Source of the DNA: Paraburkholderia sp. NMBU_R16
Lineage (GTDB): Bacteria; Pseudomonadota; Gammaproteobacteria; Burkholderiales; Burkholderiaceae
Direction: 5' to 3'
Assembly: GCF_013282575.1 (NCBI RefSeq)
Contig: NZ_JAAAYE010000001.1
Span: 1-64,000, forward strand
Length of the DNA stretch: 64,000 nt
Position 1 is the stretch's first letter; each line of letters begins with the position of its first letter. Under the pieces are notes generated by a model that did no database searches, was not told the DNA's origin, and was given only the letters and a program-made list of their open reading frames with translations. Of the stretch, positions 38,408-48,223 are shown in pieces. Position numbers and translations under genes: made by a program.

Positions 38408-39480
38408 GGACGGACCTCGCATTCGGCCAGCGCGCCGACAACGGCCCTGCTGGCGGACCGCGCCAGCCTCACACCGTGTGCTGCGAGCAGCGCCTGGGTC
38501 AGCCCGCGGCCGCGCGTCGCGGCGAGTTCCGCATAGGCGGTCGTCAAGCGCGGATTGACCTCGATCACGACGGGACCGCGCACCGGGTGCCAGACGACGT
38601 CGACGCCGACGAAGCCGCGCAGGCCCGGTATCGCGTTGGCGATACGTCGTGCGAGCGAGGCGAGCGTGCGCCCACGCGCGCTGCCGAGGCCGACCTGGTC
38701 CGCCCGCACGCCGCGGAACTCGACGATCCGCGCCGGCGCGCCGGGCGCGTGACGCAACGTCGCCGCTATGTCCTGACGATTGATGCTGAGTAGCTCGGCG
38801 CCCTCTTCGCGGCAAATCAACGACAGGCTCAGCGGCTCGCCGTCGACCCATGCCTGGAGCACGGGGTTTCGGCCGACCGCCGCGCGCGAGTCGTATTCGG
38901 CGCATGCGGCAGGAAACGAATCGAAGATGAATGTGTCGAGCGCACCTGCGCCGTCGTCGGGTTTGACCACCCACGGGCCGGCCTCGCAGTCGCTGCGCCG
39001 GGAGGCCTCCAAGGCCCCGTCCGGCTCGACGGGCGAGCGCGCCGGCGTTGTCGCGATGCCCGATGCGGCCAAACGGAAAGCGGTCGCGCGCTTGCTCGAT
39101 GCGATCCGGATAGCCTCGCGCGAGCAGCCCAGCCAACGTTCATTCCCGACGGCCTCGTGCAGCTCGAGCAACAAGCCGTCGCATTCGGGGGCGATGACCC
39201 ACGTGTAATCGTGCTCGCGCGCCAGGCGGCCCACGAAGGCGGGAATCGATTCGCCATCGTTCGGCAGGCGGTACGCAGTGCCGGAGCGCGGCGTTTCGAA
39301 GCGCGAGCTCGCGTAAGTGATCTGCAGGCCGTCGATCTCGCGCAGTTGCCCCACGAGCGCATCGCGCATCATCCGGCCCTCGCCGATCAACGCGCCGAGA
39401 TCGGCGAGGCCGCCCTCGCGCGCCAACGCGGGATCGAGGCCGCCGCCGGTGAGATACTCGTACACGAAGATCTTGCTCAA
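38404..39480 (-). CDS. mfnD: ATP-grasp tyramine-glutamate ligase, MfnD-like
   Basis: 358 residues starting at a TTG (39480), which gives the family opening xSKIFVYEYLTGGGL; no ATG is near and the open frame upstream runs across the divergent gene. ATP-grasp parts are PWVVKPDDGAGALDTFIF (around 170) and GPVVIEVNPRLTTAYAEL (around 300). MfnD attaches the first glutamate to tyramine during methanofuran synthesis. Bacterial methylofuran uses tyrosine in place of tyramine in at least one species, so the true substrate here may be tyrosine. The gene is divergent from the HisA-like gene, 12 bp apart. Confidence 0.83.
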   Translation of the reverse strand: MSKIFVYEYLTGGGLDPALAREGGLADLGALIGEGRMMRDALVGQLREIDGLQITYASSRFETPRSGTAYRLPNDGESIPAFVGRLAREHDYTWVIAPECDGLLLELHEAVGNERWLGCSREAIRIASSKRATAFRLAASGIATTPARSPVEPDGALEASRRSDCEAGPWVVKPDDGAGALDTFIFDSFPAACAEYDSRAAVGRNPVLQAWVDGEPLSLSLICREEGAELLSINRQDIAATLRHAPGAPARIVEFRGVRADQVGLGSARGRTLASLARRIANAIPGLRGFVGVDVVWHPVRGPVVIEVNPRLTTAYAELAATRGRGLTQALLAAHGVRLARSASRAVVGALAECEVRP

Positions 39481-39492
39481 AGGACACACCCC

Positions 39493-40230
39493 ATGCTGGT
39501 CATACCGGTTCTCGACTTGCTCGGCGGCCAAGCCGTGCGCGCCGTGCGCGGCCGTCGGGACGACTACCGCCCAATCCGCTCGCCGCTCGCCGCCACGAGC
39601 GACCCGCTTCTCCTCGCACCCGCGCTCGCCGCCGCAAGCGCTGCCAGCACGCTTTACGTCGCCGATCTCGATGCAATCCTCGCGCGTGGCGATCACGCCC
39701 GCACGCTCGCGGCCTTGCGCGCCGCGATGCCCGGCATCGAGATATGGCTCGATGCGGGTTTCGCAGACTATGACTCGATGCGCGCAACGTTCGCCCGCAT
39801 CGATGAAGCCATGACCTGCTCGGCGTCCGCCCCCCGCGCACGGCTCATACCCGTGTTCGGGACGGAGTCGCTGCGCGAACCCGGCGCGCTCGAGGCCGCG
39901 CTTGCCGATGGCCTTGCGCCGATCCTCTCGCTCGATTACCGCGCCGGCCAACTCGTCGCGCCTACCGCTTCCGTCAACGAACTCGAGCGCCGCACACATT
40001 CGTGGCCTGCTCGCGTCATCGCAATGACGCTCGATCAGGTCGGCAGCTACGCGGGCCCCGATCTCGATACCTTCGAGCGCCTGCGCGACGCGGCACCGAT
40101 CGGTACGACGGTGATCGGTGCCGGCGGCATCCGCGACCGGCGCGACCTCGACGCGGCGGCCCAATCCGGCGCACCGGCATGGCTGATTGCTTCGGCACTG
40201 CACGATGGACGGCTCGACGCTGAGCGCTAG
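39493..40230 (+). CDS. HisA/HisF-related TIM-barrel protein of unknown reaction
   Basis: A 245-residue protein with the HisA pattern: LVIPVLDLLGGQAVRAVRG, ASTLYVADLDAILARGDH, LDYRAGQLVAP and GTTVIGAGGIRDRRDL. The second half keeps a phosphate-binding GAGGIR loop. No histidine genes surround it, and homologues are known to me from methylofuran/H4MPT clusters, so it probably acts on a sugar-phosphate-like precursor of one cofactor. The exact reaction is unassigned. Its ATG is 12 bp from the divergent mfnD start, so the promoters overlap coding sequence. Confidence 0.75.
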   Translation: MLVIPVLDLLGGQAVRAVRGRRDDYRPIRSPLAATSDPLLLAPALAAASAASTLYVADLDAILARGDHARTLAALRAAMPGIEIWLDAGFADYDSMRATFARIDEAMTCSASAPRARLIPVFGTESLREPGALEAALADGLAPILSLDYRAGQLVAPTASVNELERRTHSWPARVIAMTLDQVGSYAGPDLDTFERLRDAAPIGTTVIGAGGIRDRRDLDAAAQSGAPAWLIASALHDGRLDAER

Positions 40231-40517
40231 ACCGCCGAGCCGCCACGGCAGTGCGATACACAAGTTCCATGCCATCGGCAACGGCCAAGGCGCGCCGAAA
40301 ACCCGAGACGACATCGCGGCGCCTGGCCTGTGACACTCTGCCCCAAACGGCAAACAACCTGTGCGCGCGGCAGGTAAGCGGCGTGCATAGCGTCGAGCGC
40401 ATTCGGTATCGGCTCGCTTGCGCACCGAACTGAAACCCCCAATCGAAACGGCCCACGCGAAGCGGGGCACGGCGCCCCGCGATGGAACTCGGCATAGGCC
40501 TTGCTTCATGGCCCCGC
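40231..40517. other. Short gap before fhcB
   Basis: 287 bp without a credible gene. It probably carries the fhcBADC promoter; I see no clear boxes or repeats. Confidence 0.4.
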
Positions 40518-41921
40518 ATGCCCTATTCGTCTCCCGATCCTTCAAGCACTGGAGCGCCCGGCGCCGCCGGGCCGGTCGCACCGACGACCGTGCACGACTG
40601 GACCTGCCCGTTCTGTCCGCTGCTGTGCGACGACCTGACGCTCACCGTCGAGGCCGGCGGCACGCTCACGGCTGCGCCTGGCGCCTGCAAGCGGCTCAGC
40701 GAATCGCTCGGTCGCTATCGCGCGGACGATGCGCGCAGCGCCGCGACGATCGACGGGCAGCCCGCATCGCACGACGAGGCGCTCGCTCGCGCCGCCCAGA
40801 TGCTCGCCAGCGCGCATCGGCCGCTCTTCGGCGGTCTCGCCACGGATGTCGCTGGCATCCGCGAGCTCTATGCGCTGGCCGCCGCGTGCGGGGCGACGCT
40901 CGATCATCTGCATGGTGTCGCGATGAGTACCGCTACGCGGGTGATGCAAGACCGCGGGGCGTTCTTCACCACGCTTTCAGAGATCCGCTCGCGTGCCGAT
41001 TTGGTCATCTTCTTCCGCTGTCATCCCTCCGAGCACTACCCGCGCTTTTACGAGCGCGCGCTGGGCGCTGCCGAATTTGCGCGTGAGCTCGTGTTTGTCG
41101 GCTGCGAGGCGGACCCCGCGGCCAAGGGCTTGCCGAAGGTGCTGACCGAGACCATGCTGCCGCATCTCGACGCCTTCGATCTGGTCGCGCTCTGGTCTGC
41201 GCTGGCCGAAGGACGTCCGGCGGCCGCACTCGCTACGCTGCGCGATGACGGGCGCGCAGCCGTCGATGTGCTCGGGGCGCTCACCGCTCGCATCGCGGCT
41301 GCGCGCTATACGGTGCTCGTCTACGAACCCGCCGCGTTGCCCGGCTCGCAGCCGGCGCTGCTGATCGAAGGACTGCAGCGCATCGTCAAGGCGGTCAACC
41401 GCACGACGCGCGCGGGTGCACTGGCCCTCGCCGGCGACGACGGCGCGCTCACGGCCAACCAGGCCGTCACCTGGCTCTCGGGATTGCCGCTGCCGCTACG
41501 GGTACCGCGTATCGGGCACGATGAGCGCGCTGGAGGCCAGACCGAACTCGAGCACGACGCGCACCGCCTGCGAACCGATCGCTTGCTCGCTCAAGGCGGC
41601 GCAGACGCGCTGGTCTGGATCAGCACCTTCGCACCCACTCGCTGGCCCGATGCGCTGGCCGCGCCGATTCCGGCCATCGTGATCGGCCATCCCGCGCAGG
41701 CCGAAGCAGCGAAGGCACGCGGCGCTTCGACAGTGTTCATTCCTGCGGCCACTCCCGGCATCGACGCGCCGGGACACCTCTTCCGCCTCGACGGCACCGT
41801 CGTCGCGCCGCTCACGGCCGCGCGCGGATTCTCGCTGGCGCCGACGGCAGCGATCGCGGCGGGCATCGCAGACCGACTGGCTCGAAGCGACGCACATAGC
41901 GCGGGGAAAGCGCAGCCATGA
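40518..41921 (+). CDS. fhcB: Formyltransferase/hydrolase complex subunit B
   Basis: 467 residues related to formylmethanofuran dehydrogenase subunit B. The N terminus has WTCPFCPLLCDDL (Cys-x2-Cys-x3-Cys), the remains of an iron-sulfur site, and the molybdopterin-oxidoreductase fold follows. In the bacterial Fhc complex this subunit is thought to be non-redox and to serve structure, since formate is released without oxidation. The start at 40518 is a choice; an ATG at 40482 would add 12 residues. It overlaps fhcA by 4 bp. The order B-A-D-C is as in Methylobacterium. Confidence 0.92.
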   Translation: MPYSSPDPSSTGAPGAAGPVAPTTVHDWTCPFCPLLCDDLTLTVEAGGTLTAAPGACKRLSESLGRYRADDARSAATIDGQPASHDEALARAAQMLASAHRPLFGGLATDVAGIRELYALAAACGATLDHLHGVAMSTATRVMQDRGAFFTTLSEIRSRADLVIFFRCHPSEHYPRFYERALGAAEFARELVFVGCEADPAAKGLPKVLTETMLPHLDAFDLVALWSALAEGRPAAALATLRDDGRAAVDVLGALTARIAAARYTVLVYEPAALPGSQPALLIEGLQRIVKAVNRTTRAGALALAGDDGALTANQAVTWLSGLPLPLRVPRIGHDERAGGQTELEHDAHRLRTDRLLAQGGADALVWISTFAPTRWPDALAAPIPAIVIGHPAQAEAAKARGASTVFIPAATPGIDAPGHLFRLDGTVVAPLTAARGFSLAPTAAIAAGIADRLARSDAHSAGKAQP

Positions 41922-43657
41922 CGACGATTCGCTTGAAAGGCGGCATGCTCTACGATCCTGCGCACGGCGTGAACGGCGAACGCCGCGATATCGTGTTTCG
42001 CGACGGGCGGATCGTCGCGCACGAGGCAGGCGCTCCCGTCGATGAAGAGTTCGACGCGACGGGCATGATCGTGATGGCGGGCGGCATCGACTTGCATTCG
42101 CATATCGGCGGGGGCAAGACCAATCTCTCGCGCTTGCTGTTGCCGGAGGACCATCGCCGCCGCGAGATCGCGAGCGACGGCGTTCATCCGGACATCGACG
42201 CTGCCGTGGCACCGGACACGGCGGGCCGCTATCTGCGGTTGCCTTCGTGCGGAACGTGTACCCCGGGGACGCTGGCGACCGGCTATCGATACGCCGAAAT
42301 GGGCTACACCGCCGCGTTCGAACCCGCGATGATGCCGAGCAATGCGCGCCACACGCACCTGGAGATGGGCGACACGCCGATCATCGATCATGGCGCCTAC
42401 GTCATGCTCGGCAACGACGACCTGTTCATGCAGCTGCTTTCGGCGCACGAACACGAGGAGCGCATCCGCGATTACGTCGGCTGGACCATCGACGCCAGCA
42501 AAGCGCTCGGCGTGAAGGTCGTCAACCCCGGCGGCATTTCGGCGTTCAAATTCAATCAGCGCGCGCTCGATATCGATGAAGCGCATGTCCATTACGGTGT
42601 GACGCCGCGCGATGTCGTGCGCACACTCACGCGCGCGCTCACCGAGCTTCGCGTGCCCCACCCGCTGCACGTTCATACGAGCAATCTCGGCGTGCCCGGC
42701 AACGTGGCTTCGACGATCGCGACGATGGATGCGGCCGAAGGCTTGCCGATTCACCTGACGCACATCCAGTTCCACAGCTACGGCGTGGAGGGCCCGCGCA
42801 AATTCTCGTCCGGCGCGCGGGCCATCGCCGAAGCCGTCAATGCACGGCCGAATGTCACGATCGACGTGGGTCAGGTCATCTTCGGCCAGACCGTCACCGC
42901 CTCGGGCGATACGATGATGCAGTGGCGCAACGCGCCCTTCGCACAGCCGCGCAAATGGGTCCTCGGCGACATCGAATGCGACGCAGGCTGCGGCGTCGTG
43001 CCGTTCCGCTATCGCGAGCAAAGCTATGTGAACGCGCTGCAATGGATCATCGGACTCGAGATCTTCCTGCTCGTCGACGATCCGTGGCGCGTGTCGATGA
43101 CGACCGACCATCCGAATGGCGGCCCGTTCACGAGCTACCCCCACTTGATCCGATTGCTGATGGACCGGACGTTTCGCGCGGAGCAGCTCGCCAAGCTGCA
43201 TCCCGAAGCGCAGGTCGCGAGCGTATTGCCCGAGCTGCAACGCGAGTTCTCGCTCTATGAGATCGCGATCGTCACGCGCGCGGGACCCGCGAAACTGCTA
43301 GGACTCGCCGACCGCGGACACCTCGGCGTGGGCGCAGCCGCCGATATCGCCGTCTATCGCGACGAAGCCGACCGCGAGCGGATGTTCTCGCGGCCGGCTT
43401 ACGTATTCAAGGACGGCACGCTGATCGCCCGCGACGGCACGCTGCTCGCCGCTCCCACCGGCGGCATCCACTATGTGAGCCCCGAATACGATCGCGACAT
43501 CGAACGCACCGTGCGCGCCTTTAGCGAGCGGCATCTGACCACGAACTTCGCGCACTCGGCCATCAGCGCCGACGAGGTCTGCAGCTGCTGCCGCGGCGGC
43601 CGGCTGCTGCCCGTCGAATGCCTTGCGCATCCACGCGCGGCGCAAACCGGACATTGA
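41918..43657 (+). CDS. fhcA: Formyltransferase/hydrolase complex subunit A
   Basis: A 579-residue amidohydrolase. The metal-binding HxH is in GGIDLHSHIGGGK, GVKVVNPGGISAFKFN resembles the carboxylated-lysine strand region, and HVHTSNLG and THIQFHSYG supply further histidines. It hydrolyses formyl-methylofuran to formate, the exit step of the pathway. It is homologous to FwdA/FmdA of methanogens. It is coupled to fhcB by a 4-bp overlap and followed 13 bp later by fhcD. Confidence 0.95.
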   Translation: MTTIRLKGGMLYDPAHGVNGERRDIVFRDGRIVAHEAGAPVDEEFDATGMIVMAGGIDLHSHIGGGKTNLSRLLLPEDHRRREIASDGVHPDIDAAVAPDTAGRYLRLPSCGTCTPGTLATGYRYAEMGYTAAFEPAMMPSNARHTHLEMGDTPIIDHGAYVMLGNDDLFMQLLSAHEHEERIRDYVGWTIDASKALGVKVVNPGGISAFKFNQRALDIDEAHVHYGVTPRDVVRTLTRALTELRVPHPLHVHTSNLGVPGNVASTIATMDAAEGLPIHLTHIQFHSYGVEGPRKFSSGARAIAEAVNARPNVTIDVGQVIFGQTVTASGDTMMQWRNAPFAQPRKWVLGDIECDAGCGVVPFRYREQSYVNALQWIIGLEIFLLVDDPWRVSMTTDHPNGGPFTSYPHLIRLLMDRTFRAEQLAKLHPEAQVASVLPELQREFSLYEIAIVTRAGPAKLLGLADRGHLGVGAAADIAVYRDEADRERMFSRPAYVFKDGTLIARDGTLLAAPTGGIHYVSPEYDRDIERTVRAFSERHLTTNFAHSAISADEVCSCCRGGRLLPVECLAHPRAAQTGH

Positions 43658-43670
43658 CGGGCCGACGACG

Positions 43671-44627
43671 ATGAGCCTACCGCGCACGATCAACGGCACC
43701 GTCATCGACGACACGTTCGCCGAAGCGTTTCCGATGAAGGCGACACGCCTCGTCATCACCGCGCATACGCCCATATGGGCACGCCACGCGGCCAATGCGC
43801 TCGCCGGCTTCGCCACCTCCGTCATCGGCTGCGGCTGCGAAGCCGGCATCGAACGCGATTGGCACGCCGATGAGACGCCCGACGGACGCCCCGGCGTATC
43901 GGTGCTGCTTTTCGCCGTATCGACGAAAGAGCTCGCCAAGCAGCTCGAACGGCGTGTCGGCCAATGCGTGCTGACGTGTCCCACCACGGCTGTCTATGCC
44001 GGCATCGACGCCGCGACGAGCGCGGCGCCCCTGTCGGACGATGCCGGCATCGGCAGCCGGCTGCGCTTTTTCGGCGACGGCTGGCAGATCGCGAAGATGA
44101 TCGACGACAAGCGCTACTGGCGCGTGCCGGTCATGGACGGCGAATTCCTGTGCGCGGATACCGTGCCGACCGTCAAAGCCGTCGGCGGCGGCAATTTGCT
44201 GCTGCTCGGCGAGCACATCGATGCGACGCTCGCCGCGACCGAGGCCGCTGTCGCCGCGATGCGCAAGCTGCCGAACGTGATCCTGCCGTTCCCTGGGGGC
44301 ATCGTGCGCTCGGGCTCGAAGGTCGGCTCCAAATATACCGGTGCGACGGCCTCGACGAACGACGCGTTTTGCCCGACGCTCATCGGTCTGTCCGCGAAAA
44401 GCGAACTGACGGCCGATGTCGGCTGTGTGCTGGAAATCGTCATCGATGGCCTGACCGAGGCCGATGTCGGCGCGGCGATGACGGCCGGCATCGCCGCGGC
44501 GACAGCGCTGGGACGGCCTGCCGGCGTCGTGCGAATCTCGGCCGGCAACTACGGCGGCAAGCTCGGTCCCTATCACTTTCCGTTGCATCGCCTTTCGGAA
44601 GGCATCGAAGGAAGCCGGACCCCATGA
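43671..44627 (+). CDS. fhcD: Formylmethanofuran-H4MPT formyltransferase
   Basis: A 318-residue Ftr-family protein: INGTVIDDTFAEAFPMKATRLVITA, then GCGCEAGIE, GGNLLLLGEHIDATL, PFPGGIVRSGSKVGSKY and ISAGNYGGKLGPYHF. It transfers the formyl group from 5-formyl-H4MPT to the methylofuran carried in the Fhc complex. The ATG at 43671 opens the conserved part; an upstream in-frame codon lies within the end of fhcA. It overlaps fhcC by 4 bp. Confidence 0.96.
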   Translation: MSLPRTINGTVIDDTFAEAFPMKATRLVITAHTPIWARHAANALAGFATSVIGCGCEAGIERDWHADETPDGRPGVSVLLFAVSTKELAKQLERRVGQCVLTCPTTAVYAGIDAATSAAPLSDDAGIGSRLRFFGDGWQIAKMIDDKRYWRVPVMDGEFLCADTVPTVKAVGGGNLLLLGEHIDATLAATEAAVAAMRKLPNVILPFPGGIVRSGSKVGSKYTGATASTNDAFCPTLIGLSAKSELTADVGCVLEIVIDGLTEADVGAAMTAGIAAATALGRPAGVVRISAGNYGGKLGPYHFPLHRLSEGIEGSRTP

Positions 44628-45460
44628 GCACGACCACTTTACGTGTGAAGACACCGCCCGGCTTCGAGATCGACGGCTCGCCGCTCGCGCCCGATGCGCT
44701 TGCCGCGATGCCGCTCGCGACGCTCGAACGTTTCGGGCTGCGTGCAGGCGGCAATACGGTGGCGATCGGCGATCTTTTCGATGTGTCGCGAAGCGAAACG
44801 GGCAGCAACGCGGGCGATCCGGCACCCACGCTCGTGATCGAGGGCCAGTGCGAATGGCTTTTGCGCATCGGTGCGGGCATGGAGCGCGGCACGCTGCGGG
44901 TGCTCGGCACGGCGGGCGACTACGCGGGCGCGCAAATGCGCGGTGGCACGCTCGAGATCGAGGGCGATGCCGGACACTTCGCGGCCTGCGAAATGCGCGG
45001 CGGACGCTTGAGCATCGCGGGCAACTGCGGCGATTTCGCCGCCGCGGCGCGGGCCGGCGAGATGGAAGGCATGACAGGCGGCACGCTCGCGATCGGCGGC
45101 AACGCCGGCGAACGGCTCGCGGATCGCATGCGGCGCGGGCTCGTGACGGTCGGCGGCAATGCGGGTGCCTTTGCGGCGTCGCGGCTTGTCGCCGGCACGA
45201 TCTGCGTAGCCGGACAAGTCGGCGAGCACTACGGCTATGGCATGCGGCGAGGCACGCTCGTGCTCGCCCATGCACCTGCCGCACTGCCCGCGACCTTCGT
45301 CGCTGGCGGCCGCGGCTTCGACGTATTTTGGGCACTGCTCGTGAAGAGCCTGTCGCGCGAAGCGTCGCCGTTTTCGCGCCTCGCTCCCGACAAGCTGCCT
45401 CGGCGCTATGCCGGCGACGTGGCGGTGGACGGCCGAGGGGAAATACTGATCGTCGCATGA
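44624..45460 (+). CDS. fhcC: Formyltransferase/hydrolase complex subunit C
   Basis: A 278-residue protein with a beta-helix made of repeated turns of the form GG-x-L-x-I-x-G-x-A-G (for example GTLRVLGTAGDYAGAQMRGGTL, GGRLSIAGNCGDFA, GLVTVGGNAGAFA), as in FwdC and in glutamate synthase alpha C-terminal domains. It binds and orients subunits A and D in the Fhc complex. It starts within the stop of fhcD, and its stop overlaps the next ATG. Confidence 0.94.
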   Translation: MSTTTLRVKTPPGFEIDGSPLAPDALAAMPLATLERFGLRAGGNTVAIGDLFDVSRSETGSNAGDPAPTLVIEGQCEWLLRIGAGMERGTLRVLGTAGDYAGAQMRGGTLEIEGDAGHFAACEMRGGRLSIAGNCGDFAAAARAGEMEGMTGGTLAIGGNAGERLADRMRRGLVTVGGNAGAFAASRLVAGTICVAGQVGEHYGYGMRRGTLVLAHAPAALPATFVAGGRGFDVFWALLVKSLSREASPFSRLAPDKLPRRYAGDVAVDGRGEILIVA

Positions 45461-46137
45461 CGCGCACGATCGAACTCGCGAGCGCTGCGGCGCTCAATGG
45501 AGAAAGAGCCGACAGCATCATTCGGGACACGACCATGAGGACCACCGCCGAACCGACTTACGATCGCCATCGCGACGTGCCGTCTGACGCGTACCGCTTC
45601 GCGGCACCGCTCATGGCGCTGCATTGGCTGATCGCATTCGGGATCATTGCGCTGATTGCGCTGGGGCTTTACATGGTCGGTCTGCCCAAAGGGTTGCCCG
45701 TCAAAGCGACGCTCATCAATCTTCACAAGTCGCTCGGGCTAACGGTTTTCCTGCTTGTGCTTTTACGCATCCTGGTGCGCGTGGTCGTCGGAAGGCCGCC
45801 GCTGCCGCCGATGCGACCGTGGCAACGCGCCGCCGCGCGCACGACGCAGGTCTTTTTATTCGCAGGCATGGTCGCGCTGCCGGTCACCGGCTATCTCGGC
45901 TCCTCGTTCAACACTTACGGCACGCGCTGGTGGGGCCTGACGCTGCCGAAGTGGGGCTGGGACGACCCCGGGTTGCGCGCGATCTTCTTCGGTGGGCATA
46001 CTGTACTGGCTTACATGATGATCGGGCTCGTCGCGCTGCACATCGCCGGCGTGTTCAAGCATCAATGGATCGATCGCGACGGCTTGCTCTTCACCATGCT
46101 GCCGCGGCGCTCCAAACCGCAAAAAGGGGGCGCCTAG
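45457..46137 (+). CDS. Cytochrome b561
   Basis: A 226-residue membrane protein with four transmembrane segments. Haem-ligand histidines are at the expected places: MALHWLIAFG in helix 1, NLHKSLGL in helix 2, and FFGGHTVLAYM and VALHIAGV in helix 4. Such cytochromes pass electrons from quinol or periplasmic donors. The 4-bp overlap with fhcC and the adjacent pqqB suggest a role in methanol respiration. The ATG at 45535 (200 residues) is an alternative start; the first 26 residues show no clear feature. Confidence 0.85.
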   Translation: MTRTIELASAAALNGERADSIIRDTTMRTTAEPTYDRHRDVPSDAYRFAAPLMALHWLIAFGIIALIALGLYMVGLPKGLPVKATLINLHKSLGLTVFLLVLLRILVRVVVGRPPLPPMRPWQRAAARTTQVFLFAGMVALPVTGYLGSSFNTYGTRWWGLTLPKWGWDDPGLRAIFFGGHTVLAYMMIGLVALHIAGVFKHQWIDRDGLLFTMLPRRSKPQKGGA

Positions 46138-46151
46138 CGCTCGCATACGGG

Positions 46152-47081
46152 ATGAAAATCAAAGTACTGGGTTCGGCCGCCGGCGGCGGATTTCCTCAGT
46201 GGAACTGCAACTGCCATAACTGCGACGGCGTGCGGCGCGGCACCGTCAAAGCGAAGCGTCGTACTCAATCGTCGATTGCCGTCAGCGCGAACGGCGAGGA
46301 CTGGCTGCTCGTCAACGCATCGCCCGATTTGCTCGCGCAAATCGCCGCCAATCCCGAGTTGCAGCCTGCGCGGCAGCCGCGCGACACCGGCATTGCGGCT
46401 GTACTCGTCATGGATGCGCAGATCGACCACGTGACCGGGTTGCTGATGCTGCGCGAGCGCGGCACGCCGTTGCCGCTCTATGCGACGCCGGCCGTCTGGC
46501 AAGATCTGAGCACGGGTTTTCCGATCGGCCCGATCCTCTCGCACTACTGCGGCGTGGAACATCATGCCATCGCGCTCGGCGGCGCACCGATCGTGCTCGC
46601 CGCGCTGCCGCGCGTGCGCATCGATCCGTTGCCGCTGACGAGCAAGGCGCCGCCCTATTCGCCGCATCGCGAGGCCCCCGAGCGCGGCGACAACATCGGG
46701 CTCGTCGTCACGAATCTCGATACGGGCAAGCGCGCGTTCTACGCGCCTGGCCTCGGCGTGCTCGAACCCCATGTACTGGCGGCCATGCAGGATATGGATC
46801 TGCTGCTCGTCGACGGTACGACCTGGACGAACGATGAAATGATTCGTCTCGGTTTTTCGAAAAAGACCGCCGCGGACATGGGGCATTTGCCCCAATCGGG
46901 CCCGGGCGGCATGATCGAGGTGCTCGATGGAATCGGCGCGTCGCCTGCGCGGCCAGTACGCAAGGTCCTGATTCACATCAACAATACGAACCCGATCCTG
47001 GTGGAAGATGGTCCCGAGCGCCGCACGCTCGCCGAGCACGGCATCGAACTCGCCGAAGACGGCATGACGTTCGAGCTCTAG
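46152..47081 (+). CDS. pqqB: PqqB, PQQ synthesis metallo-hydrolase
   Basis: A 309-residue metallo-beta-lactamase-fold protein. Its N terminus has [21 protein letters not shown] with the PqqB-specific cysteines, and [14 protein letters not shown] and [11 protein letters not shown] follow. It hydroxylates the tyrosine part of the cross-linked Glu-Tyr intermediate. It begins 14 bp after the cytochrome b561 gene and leads pqqBCDE. Confidence 0.96.
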   Translation: MKIKVLGSAAGGGFPQWNCNCHNCDGVRRGTVKAKRRTQSSIAVSANGEDWLLVNASPDLLAQIAANPELQPARQPRDTGIAAVLVMDAQIDHVTGLLMLRERGTPLPLYATPAVWQDLSTGFPIGPILSHYCGVEHHAIALGGAPIVLAALPRVRIDPLPLTSKAPPYSPHREAPERGDNIGLVVTNLDTGKRAFYAPGLGVLEPHVLAAMQDMDLLLVDGTTWTNDEMIRLGFSKKTAADMGHLPQSGPGGMIEVLDGIGASPARPVRKVLIHINNTNPILVEDGPERRTLAEHGIELAEDGMTFEL

Positions 47082-47161
47082 TGTGCTGCGGCCCGCCGCC
47101 GCAAAACCAATGCGATGATGCGCCACAGGCTGGGCACGGGCGCAACAGGAGACGAAAACCG

Positions 47162-47902
47162 ATGAACGTGAACGATACATTCGGCACGGCGCCCGTGCCC
47201 GCGGTCGATCCCGCGCTGCCGGCCTGGAGCCGGGAGGAATTCGAAGCGCAACTGCGGGCAAAAGGCGCCGGCTATCACATCCATCATCCTTTCAACGTGC
47301 GGATGACGAGCGGACAATGCTCGCGCGACCAGATTCGCGGCTGGGTGGCCAATCGCTTCTATTACCAGATCAAGATTCCGATCAAGGATGCCTCCATCCT
47401 CTCCAACTGTCCCGATCGCGAGACGCGCCGCCAATGGGTCGTGCGCATTCTCGATCACGATGGCTACGGCGACAATGCCGGTGGAATCGAAGCGTGGTCT
47501 CGTCTCGGCGAGGCCGTCGGACTGACACGCGACGCGCTCTGGTCGCTCGAGCAGGTGACGCCGGGCGTGCGCTTTGCCGTCGACGCCTATGTCAATTTCG
47601 CGCGTCGTGCGCCTTGGCAGGAGGCCGTCTGCTCTTCGCTGACCGAGATGTTCGCGCCGCAAATCCACAAGGACCGGCTGGCGACATGGCCGCAGCATTA
47701 TCCGTGGATCGACCCGGACGGTCTCGCCTATTTCCGTTCGCGCATTCCGCTCGCGCAGCGCGATGTCGAGCACGGCCTGAAGGTCACGCTCGCGCATTTC
47801 ACGCGCCGCGACCAGCAGGAGCGTGCGCTCACGATCCTGCAATTCAAGCTCGACATTCTTTGGTCGATGCTCGACTCCATCGAAAAGGCTTTCCCGGCAT
47901 GA
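47162..47902 (+). CDS. pqqC: PqqC, PQQ synthase
   Basis: A 246-residue helical-bundle, cofactor-less oxidase. Diagnostic segments are [42 protein letters not shown] and [14 protein letters not shown]. It performs the final ring closure and oxidation to PQQ. AGGAGA precedes the ATG. It overlaps pqqD by 4 bp. Confidence 0.97.
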   Translation: MNVNDTFGTAPVPAVDPALPAWSREEFEAQLRAKGAGYHIHHPFNVRMTSGQCSRDQIRGWVANRFYYQIKIPIKDASILSNCPDRETRRQWVVRILDHDGYGDNAGGIEAWSRLGEAVGLTRDALWSLEQVTPGVRFAVDAYVNFARRAPWQEAVCSSLTEMFAPQIHKDRLATWPQHYPWIDPDGLAYFRSRIPLAQRDVEHGLKVTLAHFTRRDQQERALTILQFKLDILWSMLDSIEKAFPA

Positions 47903-48189
47903 ACGCAACCTCGCATGAATCGAGCGCGGCGCCGCCCGCCGAGCACCCCTCGCTCAAATCGATTTTCCGGCTGCAATGGGAACCGGCGCAAAACGCGCAT
48001 GTGCTGCTCTACCCCGAGGGCATGGTCAAGCTCAATCAAAGCGCCGCCGAAATCCTGAAGCGCTGCGACGGCACGCGCGATCTGCAAGCGCTCGTCGCCG
48101 AGCTCGAGCGCGCGTTCGAGACGACCGGGATCGAGGCCGAGGTGCGCGCGTTCCTCGCCGAAGCGCGCACGCGCGGATGGATTGCCTAG
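47899..48189 (+). CDS. pqqD: PqqD, PqqA chaperone
   Basis: A 96-residue winged-helix peptide chaperone. [36 protein letters not shown] is the conserved core. It binds the PqqA peptide and presents it to PqqE. It is encoded between pqqC and pqqE. The N-terminal 20 residues are variable. Confidence 0.95.
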   Translation: MNATSHESSAAPPAEHPSLKSIFRLQWEPAQNAHVLLYPEGMVKLNQSAAEILKRCDGTRDLQALVAELERAFETTGIEAEVRAFLAEARTRGWIA

Positions 48190-48223
48190 CCACGCGCGAG
48201 GCCGCAATCGACGGAGCCATGTC

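Noticed and set aside
40518-41921. FhcB as an active tungsten or molybdenum formylmethanofuran dehydrogenase
   Set aside because: The bacterial complex with FhcA as hydrolase releases formate without redox chemistry; only part of the cysteine motif is kept, so an oxidising role was not claimed.
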